Shown in pieces: positions 6,894-13,519 of a DNA stretch of 13,670 nt. The position numbers and the translations under genes are program-made. The stretch comes from Actinomycetota bacterium (GTDB lineage: Bacteria; Actinomycetota; AC-67). The notes beneath the pieces are model-generated. The model was not told the origin of the DNA. It did not search any database and saw nothing but the letters and a program-made list of their open reading frames with translations. The stretch is from NCBI GenBank assembly GCA_005883175.1, contig VAYV01000004.1:4309-17978 (forward strand), given 5' to 3'. Each line of letters begins with the position of its first letter. Position 1 is the stretch's first letter.

Positions 6894-8342
6894 TTGAGCA
6901 GCACGATCACGGAACGGCCGTGGGCGATCAAGTCTCTGGCGACCGCCGCCGGCCTCGTGCTTTTAAGTGGTGTCATCGTTCTGGCAGCCGGCCATCCTCT
7001 CGCACTGCTCGGAGTCCTGCTCGCCGCCGCCGCGGTGGTTGCGATCTTCCGGTATCCGATCCTGGCTCTCGGCTTCCTCTTCTTCATCCAGCCTTTCAAC
7101 GTCGCGATCTTCACAGCGCTCAAGAGCCACGCCGGACTCAATGCCGGGCCTCTCGGGTATTGGAAGGATGCCGTCATCGTGGCGCTTTTCGCGCGCGCAT
7201 TGCTCGAGCGCATCGCGAGGGACCGTCGTGTTCCGCTCGGAAGCACCGGCGACAATTTCGTTCTCTTCTACGTTCTCGCCTTCATTTTGTTCGCCGTGGC
7301 GTCTCCGGCTCGTACGACCGTCTTGCCGGCGCTCGGCCTCTACATCGAAGGCCCCCTCTTGTTCCTGACCATCAGATGGCTGCGGCCTAACAAGGACCAA
7401 TTGAGTTTCTTGATCGCCGCGGCGCTGACCGCTGCGCTTGTGATGGGAGGGGCCGCGCTGATCGAGTGGTTCGGGCCGCGCTTAGCCTTCCATCGCTGGT
7501 ATGGAGCCGTCCCGCCGCCGAGTGGGGAGCCGTTCGTTCTTCCGTCGGGAGGCTACCGAGCGGGTTCATTCATAACCGATCCGCTCATCCTCGGTTTCTA
7601 TCTTGCCGCACTGCTTCCCTTCGCCACGGGGGTGGTGACGGTCCGCTCGAGATTGCGGTGGATCGCGGCGCTCACTGTGGGGCTGTGCGCCGGCGGACTC
7701 ATCGTTACGATCACTCGAAGCGGATACATCGGCGGCGGTATAGGAGTCCTCGCCGTCCTCGCCCTGACGGTTCGCAACCCGGGCATCCGGCTTTCCATCG
7801 TTGGCCTTGTGGTCGTGATCGCAGGAAGCATCTCGATCTCCTACCTCGCCTCGAATAATCAGGATCTCGTGCGGTCGGAAAGCAACTCTTCTCATCGCGA
7901 GCACCTGTTTCAAGACATCGACCTCCTCGCGGCTCGGCCGTTCGGGTACGGCTTGGGTACCACGGATCGATATCGATTCCGGCCGAAAGCTGGAGCAGGA
8001 CAATTGGGGGCAACCGAGAACACCTTCTTGGCGCGTGCGCTCGAAAGCGGAGTGCAAGGTCTCTTCCTTTACCTTGTGGCGTTATATGCGCTCATGATGA
8101 GGCTACGATCCACACGGCTGCGGGCTCGCGCCCGCGGCGACGGGGAGCACGTCGCAATCGCTGCCGGCGCGATCGGCGCGATCATTGCGCTCGCAGTGGC
8201 AGGCCTCTTCCTGGGCGTCCAGGAGTTGGTGGTCGAAATACCTTTATGGGGGATTCCTGGCATCGCACTTGCATGGCCCAACGCAGTGCCGGCCATGGGA
8301 CCGGTGCGTTCGCAGGCGAGCGCGGACGCAGTCGTGGCTTAA
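6894..8342 (+). CDS. O-antigen ligase/polymerase-like (Wzy/WaaL family) membrane protein
   Basis: The product (482 residues from the TTG) is a polytopic membrane protein with about ten to twelve hydrophobic segments. It resembles the O-antigen ligase/polymerase superfamily (Wzy_C domain), enzymes that join lipid-linked glycans outside the cytoplasmic membrane. The family pattern is visible: GSFITDPLILGFYLAAL in mid-protein, the TITRSGYIGGGIGVL segment at about 272-286 that opens the Wzy_C region, a hydrophilic outer loop with SSHREHLF and RPFGYGLGTTD at about 350, then ENTFLARALESGVQGL at about 375-390 before the last helices. The start is uncertain (TTG 6894, GTG 6879 or GTG 6852); only cytoplasmic residues differ. 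Whether it polymerises repeat units or ligates chains to an acceptor cannot be told. A 67-bp gap with a promoter separates it from the wzz-like gene. Confidence 0.85.
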   Translation: MSSTITERPWAIKSLATAAGLVLLSGVIVLAAGHPLALLGVLLAAAAVVAIFRYPILALGFLFFIQPFNVAIFTALKSHAGLNAGPLGYWKDAVIVALFARALLERIARDRRVPLGSTGDNFVLFYVLAFILFAVASPARTTVLPALGLYIEGPLLFLTIRWLRPNKDQLSFLIAAALTAALVMGGAALIEWFGPRLAFHRWYGAVPPPSGEPFVLPSGGYRAGSFITDPLILGFYLAALLPFATGVVTVRSRLRWIAALTVGLCAGGLIVTITRSGYIGGGIGVLAVLALTVRNPGIRLSIVGLVVVIAGSISISYLASNNQDLVRSESNSSHREHLFQDIDLLAARPFGYGLGTTDRYRFRPKAGAGQLGATENTFLARALESGVQGLFLYLVALYALMMRLRSTRLRARARGDGEHVAIAAGAIGAIIALAVAGLFLGVQELVVEIPLWGIPGIALAWPNAVPAMGPVRSQASADAVVA

Positions 8343-8373
8343 GGTTGCCGATACCCGATTCTCGCGCGAAGCG

Positions 8374-8402
8374 CTGAGATAGGGTCATTCGACTGATAAA
8401 CT
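8374..8402 (+). promoter_or_regulatory. Promoter for the wzz-like gene, probably leaderless
   Basis: CTGAGA at 8374-8379 (four of six matches to TTGACA), a 17-nt spacer and TAAACT at 8397-8402 form a plausible promoter. Seven nucleotides separate the -10 box from the ATG at 8410, so the transcript would begin at or next to the start codon. No Shine-Dalgarno is seen in the gap. The gene may therefore be expressed apart from the upstream operon. Confidence 0.45.
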
Positions 8403-8409
8403 CGGCGTC

Positions 8410-9207
8410 ATGCTACGTCGCTACGTTTTGCCGTGCGCGCTCATATTGTTTGTCTCGATCGGTGCCGGAGGCCTGGCCTACAAGAGGCAAGCGAAAACCG
8501 TTTACTCAACCAACTGTGTGTTTCAAGCGTTCATCCATCTTTCGCGTGAGGATCCCTCCACGCCCGAGCACGCGCAGTTCATAGGCGGCCTCGCCTTGCA
8601 AGAGGTGGGCACCGTCGCGTCTTCCGGCCTCTACCGCAGGGTGAGCGCGCGCGAAAAGACCCCGGCGGGCGTTATCGCGAGCGAGACGACGACTGCGCCT
8701 TCACCTGGCCTCGGCACCTTCTTTGTGACGGTCATGGATCCCAGCCCTGCGAGGGCGACCCGTCTCGCAAATGCAGTGTGTAAGGAATACGTGAGCTCGA
8801 TAAAAAAGAATGCCAAGCTTGCTGCGATCCCAGCGGCCAAGCTGACGCCTCCTCAAAAAGTCACGTTACAAACACGCACAGCCCAGATCCTCTATAACTC
8901 GCAATTGATGGCCAACATCACAAGCTATCCGCCCGACGAAGTGTCGTTGCTCTCGCCTGCGGGAACGGTCAACAAACAGAAGATCGGGGATCTGTCGAAG
9001 AAACTGGTTATCGCGGGCGTGGCCGGCGTTTTAGTTTGCTTCCTTTACATCCTGATCGGCGAGATACTCGCCATGCGCGGAAGTGATTCCCGTGGGTCCG
9101 GATCTCTTGATGAGCATATCAACGAAAGGGGATCTGCTCGGAACCCGCAGGGGATCCAACCGGCCCGTTCCACGGTTTCACACGAAGACCCGCGAGGAGT
9201 CCACTAA
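8410..9207 (+). CDS. Wzz/YveK-type chain-length determinant (polysaccharide co-polymerase), no kinase domain
   Basis: The 265-residue product has the two-helix layout of polysaccharide co-polymerases: transmembrane helix 1 at about 5-23, an extracytoplasmic domain, and helix 2 at about 199-220. Such proteins regulate glycan chain length with a Wzy-type polymerase. Family marks are TFFVTVMDPSPARATRLANA (103-122) and VSLLSPA (178-184) just before helix 2. No Walker motifs or tyrosine cluster follow, so it is not a fused BY-kinase. The central coiled coil is strikingly short: YVSSIKKN (127-134) runs straight into AKLAAIPAAKLTPPQ, where relatives have a longer helix, suggesting an in-frame loss. 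The C-terminal tail after residue 225 is hydrophilic and its last 29 codons lie antisense to the end of the next gene. Its position after the polymerase-like gene supports the call. Confidence 0.78.
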   Translation: MLRRYVLPCALILFVSIGAGGLAYKRQAKTVYSTNCVFQAFIHLSREDPSTPEHAQFIGGLALQEVGTVASSGLYRRVSAREKTPAGVIASETTTAPSPGLGTFFVTVMDPSPARATRLANAVCKEYVSSIKKNAKLAAIPAAKLTPPQKVTLQTRTAQILYNSQLMANITSYPPDEVSLLSPAGTVNKQKIGDLSKKLVIAGVAGVLVCFLYILIGEILAMRGSDSRGSGSLDEHINERGSARNPQGIQPARSTVSHEDPRGVH

Positions 9208-11263
9208 GGAACGCCCGTCCCAGGATCAGGCCACTCACCGGCTTGCCTTCCGATGCTCGCGAGTGCCGGAGATAGCCCTTCAACTGGCCGAGGCGGCTGC
9301 GGAGAAACGACAAAGCAATTAGGGGTTCCTCTCGGAGAGCCTTTCCGATCCATACCCCCGCACCGTGTTCGTACGAAACGATCGTGCGTCGATCCTCTTC
9401 CTCGGTGCGCCAGGGTATGTGGCGAACTGCTTCGCCCGTCCCGGAGACAAGGGCGGCTCCGCTCCTGAGGAGTCGGACGATGAGGTCGGCATCCTCACCG
9501 GCAGCTCCCGATGGCGAGCCGGGACCCAAGCGCTCGTCGAACCCTCCTACGGAAAGAAGCCGGCTCTTCAGACCGGCGAGGTTCGACGAATGTCCGATGA
9601 GCCACGGCGGAGCGCCGTGCCGATGGCGGCTAGGCATCGCAGCAGCGTCGGCCGAATCAGCCCCCCACCTGCTTAATCCGGTCACCTGACCGAACGATGC
9701 GTCGACATCCGGCTCCTGAAGTGCCTCGAGGTGATCGCAAACCCAGGTGGTGGGCACTTCGCAGTCGTCATCCGTGAACAACACGACGTCGCCTCGAGCG
9801 TTGCGGAGTCCGATATTTCGTGCTCGAGAAACCCCCGAACCGTCAACGGGCACAACAGTTGCGGCCAGCCCGATGTCCGAGCCGATCTGCGCTGCGAAAG
9901 GCTCCCCCTGTTCCACAACGACAACGTCTGCATCTGGGACGATCGCGACCGCCCTTTGAACACTTGCAAGGCATCTTCGAAGAAGGTCCCGACGGTCGCG
10001 TGTACAGACGACGACGGTGGCCCTTAGTGCTGCGCGCTTCTGCGGTGCAGCGACAGAACCGGCCGGTCTCAATGCGGCCGTATCTCGCCACCACGATTCG
10101 AGCGCTGCCCCGGCGGCTGCGCTCGTGTAGTGCCGAGCCAGCTCGAACGCGGTTCCCGCGCGGGCGGCGGCCGACGCAGGATCATCCAATGTGGCCACGA
10201 CGGCGTCGGCGAGATCCCCGGCGCCCTCAGCAACGAGGAGGTGTTTCCCTGCAACCGCCGGGATGCCTTCGAGGGCACTCGGTGTTGCGACAAGCGGGGC
10301 CCCGCATGCCATAGCGTGCAGAACCTTGTTCCGCATGCCCGAGCCCATGCGGACGGGGGCGATCACGGCGGCAGCCCCCCAATAGAAGGGCCGAACATCC
10401 CCCACGTCGGCGAGGAATTCCCCTCCCACGGCCTCAACGAGGCGGCGGAGCTCATCGGTCGGGAAGCGGCCGACGATCCGGAGACGAGCGTCCGGACGCC
10501 GAGCACGGACCCTCGGCCAGATGTCGGAGCAGATCCATCGAACGCTATCCGCATTCGGTTCCCAAGAAAGCGAGCCGATGAAGGCCACCGTTGACGTTGA
10601 AGGAGGACTCGACCCGCGTGCGAAGAACTCGTCCGGAATCGGATTGGGGATAACGGTCACGTTTCTATCCAACATCTTGGCAACGATTGCGGCGTCGACC
10701 GACGAAACGCACGCGACCGAATCAGCCTTCCGATACCAGAGGGGTTCCCAACGGAGCGCGGTGCGGCGCTCCAACCGACGGCGAACCGATCGGAGCGATA
10801 GGCCGTCTTGCGACAGCACAAGATCGGCCTGGCGCGACACGACATCGAAAAGGAATAGCGCGGTCGGTGCGTTCGTGACGTCCGCGACTGGGGCTAGGTC
10901 TCCTTGGAGGATGCAGACGAGGTCGACGGGTCGATATAGCTCATGAGCTGCGACTGCTTGGGATAAGGGTCTCACTTGGCCGACCATGGCTGAGGCCACA
11001 AAGTTTGGCGCCGCTCCCCTTAGTAAACGCGCAACTCTCCTGATGCGGCCACGCGACATCCGGTTCCAAGGCCACGGAACGACCTCCACGCGCACACCCA
11101 TCTCTTGGACACGCAGGAGCGCCTCGCGGCTGATATCCCAAAAACTGCTGATGATGCTTATCTGGTGCGACGCGGCAACGGCTCGTAAGAGCTCGAATTG
11201 ATGGACCTGAGCGCCTGAGCCGTGGGCGTCCGGAAATTCGCGCGTGACCCAGAGGACTCTCAA
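9119..11263 (-). CDS. Bifunctional GT4-GT2 fusion glycosyltransferase
   Basis: The 714-residue product joins two glycosyltransferases. Residues 1 to about 395 form a GT-B (GT4-like) enzyme: MRVLWVTREFPDAHGSGAQV, VIPNPIPDEFF (204-214), FIGSLSWEPNADSV and GSGMRNKVLHAMACGAPLVA (307-326). After a linker, residues from about 410 form a GT-A (GT2) enzyme: TVVVCTRDRRDLLRRCL, the acidic metal/nucleotide motif TDDDCEVP with D498-D500, NLAGLKSRLLSVGGFDERLG, and the catalytic-region GED at 589-591. Two successive sugar transfers by one polypeptide are inferred. The TTG start is supported by a TTGA overlap with the wzt stop. In the GT4 half the position usually held by the second glutamate of EX7E is H316. 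Its 3' end overlaps the convergent wzz-like gene by 89 bp. Co-transcription with wzm-wzt links it to the ABC-exported glycan. Confidence 0.9.
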   Translation of the reverse strand: MRVLWVTREFPDAHGSGAQVHQFELLRAVAASHQISIISSFWDISREALLRVQEMGVRVEVVPWPWNRMSRGRIRRVARLLRGAAPNFVASAMVGQVRPLSQAVAAHELYRPVDLVCILQGDLAPVADVTNAPTALFLFDVVSRQADLVLSQDGLSLRSVRRRLERRTALRWEPLWYRKADSVACVSSVDAAIVAKMLDRNVTVIPNPIPDEFFARGSSPPSTSTVAFIGSLSWEPNADSVRWICSDIWPRVRARRPDARLRIVGRFPTDELRRLVEAVGGEFLADVGDVRPFYWGAAAVIAPVRMGSGMRNKVLHAMACGAPLVATPSALEGIPAVAGKHLLVAEGAGDLADAVVATLDDPASAAARAGTAFELARHYTSAAAGAALESWWRDTAALRPAGSVAAPQKRAALRATVVVCTRDRRDLLRRCLASVQRAVAIVPDADVVVVEQGEPFAAQIGSDIGLAATVVPVDGSGVSRARNIGLRNARGDVVLFTDDDCEVPTTWVCDHLEALQEPDVDASFGQVTGLSRWGADSADAAAMPSRHRHGAPPWLIGHSSNLAGLKSRLLSVGGFDERLGPGSPSGAAGEDADLIVRLLRSGAALVSGTGEAVRHIPWRTEEEDRRTIVSYEHGAGVWIGKALREEPLIALSFLRSRLGQLKGYLRHSRASEGKPVSGLILGRAFLSGLLAGLRVKPWNGPVGSPAGSEQIPFR

Positions 11264-12579
11264 CTGTGGTCGAACTGCTCATCCGGCGGAACCAGCGTCG
11301 AGGGTGCCTCTCCGAAGTTTTCGCTCCCGTCGGCGACACCGGGCGCCAGCGTCTCGACAGGGCGCGGGGACGTCTCCCCGCTGGGCTTCGCTCCCTGATC
11401 GATGTCGGTCGACGGGTATGCGCGCGCCTCGAACGTAGCGCGCAGATCGGCTGCTCCAAGAACGAAGGGACGCCCGGAGACGTAAAACAAGATCGGCCGC
11501 GAACCCGACATCGGCGCGTCCACAGCAAGCCTGGTCCCGACCAGGGCTTCAGCTGAATACGACCGCGTTGGCAACAAAGCGGGAAGACGAACGATCCACC
11601 GCACCATGCCGCCAGCATCGACCGGAGTCGGCTCGCTCAGAACCGGAACTTCTCCATACACGAGTTGACCATCCTCGGTGTAGATCCGAAGCAGCACGGC
11701 GGGATTCTCCGATGGCTCGGCGAACTGCGCTTCGACACAGAAAGTCATCTCATCGCCGACTTCGAAGTGCGCGGTCGGATTGCCCTGTTCATCTTGCAGA
11801 GTGAAGTCTGTGATCTTGACGGCCGGTAACTCTTCGGCGGAGATCCCACGCTTTGCAAGCATCTCGTGGAAGATCGAGATCGCCTCATCCGTCGCGCCTT
11901 CGAAGACGGGAACACCGCCATCCAAGACCATCGTCCGCGAGCAGAGACTGCGGACGGCAGCCATATTGTGGCTCACGACGACAATGGTCGCGCCGCCGCT
12001 GCGAATCTGCTCCATGCGGTCGAAACACTTCTTCTGGAAAGCGAAGTCTCCAACCGCAAGCACCTCATCGACGAGCAGCACCTCCGGATCGGAGGCAACT
12101 GCAACCGCGAACCCAAGCCGTACGAACATCCCCGAGGAATAGAACTTGACCGGGGTATCGATGAAGTCTTCGATCTCAGAGAAGGCGACGATGGAATCGA
12201 ACAGGCCGTCGATCTCCTGCGTCGTAAGGCCCAAGATGACTCCGTTCACGTACACGTTCTCGCGACCCGTCAGCTCGCGATGGAAGCCGACGCCGACCGA
12301 GATCAGCGGGGCGACTCGGCCCCGTACACGAACGATCCCTTCCGTCGGTCCGGTCACGCCCGCCAGCAGCCGCAACATGGTCGACTTCCCGGCGCCGTTG
12401 CGACCGATAACCCCAACCGATTCCCCTGGTTGGATCTCCATGTCAACGTGCCGAAGAGCCCACAGGTGACTGCGGCGCTGGCCAGTGGAGAATCGCCACG
12501 CCCGAGTGATGAGCAGCGGAACGTCGTCGTATTTCACGTAGCGTTTTCCAGCGTCCGTCAGACTGACCGCTGATGGCAT
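11260..12579 (-). CDS. wzt: Polysaccharide ABC exporter ATP-binding protein with C-terminal Wzt-type domain
   Basis: The 439-residue product powers export of a finished glycan through the Wzm-type permease encoded just upstream. The nucleotide-binding domain has Walker A GRNGAGKST (59-67), the variant signature YSSGM (147-151) typical of Wzt/TagH proteins in place of LSGGQ, Walker B LLVDE (168-172), AVGD (175-178) and the switch histidine H204. A second domain at about 255-388 is beta-rich (KITDFTLQDEQG, then HFEVGDEMTF and VLLRIYTEDGQLVYGE). It matches the Wzt C-terminal domain that recognises the chain terminus in O9a-type systems. Residues 388-439 form an acidic, Pro/Gly/Ser-rich tail that looks disordered and is not typical. 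The ATG has a good GAGGG ribosome site; the stop overlaps the next gene's TTG. No chain-terminating methyltransferase or kinase is in view. Confidence 0.95.
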   Translation of the reverse strand: MPSAVSLTDAGKRYVKYDDVPLLITRAWRFSTGQRRSHLWALRHVDMEIQPGESVGVIGRNGAGKSTMLRLLAGVTGPTEGIVRVRGRVAPLISVGVGFHRELTGRENVYVNGVILGLTTQEIDGLFDSIVAFSEIEDFIDTPVKFYSSGMFVRLGFAVAVASDPEVLLVDEVLAVGDFAFQKKCFDRMEQIRSGGATIVVVSHNMAAVRSLCSRTMVLDGGVPVFEGATDEAISIFHEMLAKRGISAEELPAVKITDFTLQDEQGNPTAHFEVGDEMTFCVEAQFAEPSENPAVLLRIYTEDGQLVYGEVPVLSEPTPVDAGGMVRWIVRLPALLPTRSYSAEALVGTRLAVDAPMSGSRPILFYVSGRPFVLGAADLRATFEARAYPSTDIDQGAKPSGETSPRPVETLAPGVADGSENFGEAPSTLVPPDEQFDHS

Positions 12580-12583
12580 ATGA

Positions 12584-12590
12584 CCCTCAC
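12584..12590 (-). promoter_or_regulatory. Ribosome binding site of wzt (GTGAGGG)
   Basis: GTGAGGG lies 4 nt before the ATG at 12579, in the 15-bp gap after the wzm stop. It is the clearest Shine-Dalgarno in the window and fixes the wzt start. Confidence 0.55.
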
Positions 12591-12594
12591 GCTC

Positions 12595-13455
12595 TCATAG
12601 AAGATCGACAAAAACGCGGTCGTACCGTCGGTACAGAGGCAGCGACAGCGCGATGAGGCCGACCGCCCATGCTGCGCAGATCCACACCGATCGTCCCCAG
12701 CCGGCGGACGCCGTTCCAAGCGATGCTCTGTAGAACTCGATCATTCCAACGGCCGGATTCAGCTCCAGCCAATGCCGCATGGATCCCAGCTTGTCTAGGG
12801 GAAAGATCGCTCCCGACGCCCAAAACCACGGAAGTGTCGACGCCGCAACGATGAACTTCATGTCACGGAAATAGACTTGGAGTGCCGCGAGTACGAGCGA
12901 GAATCCGGCCGTAAGCGTGACCATCAGAACCGTGGCCGGTATCAGCAGGAACAGATCCAAACCCAAGGGTGCTCGGAAGATCGCAGCGAGACCGATCAAC
13001 ACGGCGACGGAGGGAATGAACCCGCGTAACGCAGAGAGGACCGTAACGATCGGCAATACCGCTCTCGGAAAATAGACACGGGTCGCCAGTTCGGATCCGA
13101 TAACGATCGAGTTTGTTGCGACGGTTAGCGCTCCGTTGAAAAACGTCCACGGCAGAGTCCCGGCGAAGACGAAGAGTGCGTACCCGCCCTTCGTTTCAAA
13201 GCGAACGACCCGAGACAGCGTAAGCCCAACAATCAGTGCCTGAGCAAGGGGAAGCCCGATCGCCCAAAGAACGCCGAAGGATGCGCGACGGTAGTTGACA
13301 AGGAATTCTCGCTTCGCCAGCAAGCGGGTCAGGTCTCGAGATCGCCACAGATCCCCTAAGAGCGGACCGAGCTCCGACCGTTCCCCCTTAAGCTCGAATC
13401 CAACCTCGGTTCTCGCACTCACGTCAGCAAACCCTCCGATGGTTTCGGTCGTCAC
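12595..13455 (-). CDS. wzm: ABC-2 type polysaccharide exporter permease
   Basis: The 286-residue integral membrane protein is the permease partner of the adjacent Wzt and belongs to the ABC-2/Wzm/TagG family that moves lipid-linked glycans across the cytoplasmic membrane. An amphipathic N-terminal stretch (LLGDLWRSRDLTRLLAKREF, 32-51) precedes about six hydrophobic segments near 59-80, 92-112, 133-159, 166-191, 202-219 and 256-275. Family marks are the YRRASFGVLWAIGLPL entry (55-70), YFPRAVLP (128-135), the VYFRDMKF loop (194-201), and ELNPAVGMIEFYR (231-243). The length is normal for the family. The start is a GTG at 13455. The gene leads a wzm-wzt-glycosyltransferase operon, with a possible -10 box about 18 nt upstream of the start. 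Confidence 0.95.
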   Translation of the reverse strand: MTTETIGGFADVSARTEVGFELKGERSELGPLLGDLWRSRDLTRLLAKREFLVNYRRASFGVLWAIGLPLAQALIVGLTLSRVVRFETKGGYALFVFAGTLPWTFFNGALTVATNSIVIGSELATRVYFPRAVLPIVTVLSALRGFIPSVAVLIGLAAIFRAPLGLDLFLLIPATVLMVTLTAGFSLVLAALQVYFRDMKFIVAASTLPWFWASGAIFPLDKLGSMRHWLELNPAVGMIEFYRASLGTASAGWGRSVWICAAWAVGLIALSLPLYRRYDRVFVDLL

Positions 13456-13473
13456 AAGACCTGTGGCTGGCTT

Positions 13474-13479
13474 AGATTA
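13474..13479 (-). promoter_or_regulatory. Possible -10 box for the wzm-wzt-glycosyltransferase operon
   Basis: In the 62-bp gap before wzm the minus strand reads GCATAATCTAAG. TAATCT (or CATAAT, shifted by 2 nt) would give a transcription start about 12 nt before the GTG at 13455. No -35 hexamer is found at the expected distance and no strong Shine-Dalgarno is present. The AT-rich patch stands out against a GC-rich background. Confidence 0.35.
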
Positions 13480-13507
13480 TGCATCGGATCCGGACCTGCT
13501 CGGCGGC

Positions 13508-13519
13508 AGCGTGCACGCT
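13508..13519. repeat. 12-bp perfect palindrome at the end of the right-edge gene
   Basis: AGCGTGCACGCT is its own reverse complement and overlaps the TAG stop of the partial minus-strand gene. With no loop it would form a poor hairpin and no T-run follows, so it is not a convincing terminator. It could be a protein-binding site upstream of wzm. Confidence 0.3.

Noticed and set aside
9731..10594. Several plus-strand ORFs of 70-164 codons antisense to the fusion glycosyltransferase
   Set aside because: They are rich in Arg, Pro and Ser, lack family motifs and vanish when the minus-strand gene with clear GT4 and GT2 motifs is accepted; they are frame shadows of GC-rich coding sequence.
11866..12573. 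A 235-codon plus-strand ORF antisense to wzt
   Set aside because: The minus strand encodes all ABC ATPase motifs over the same interval, and the plus-strand product has no recognisable domain.
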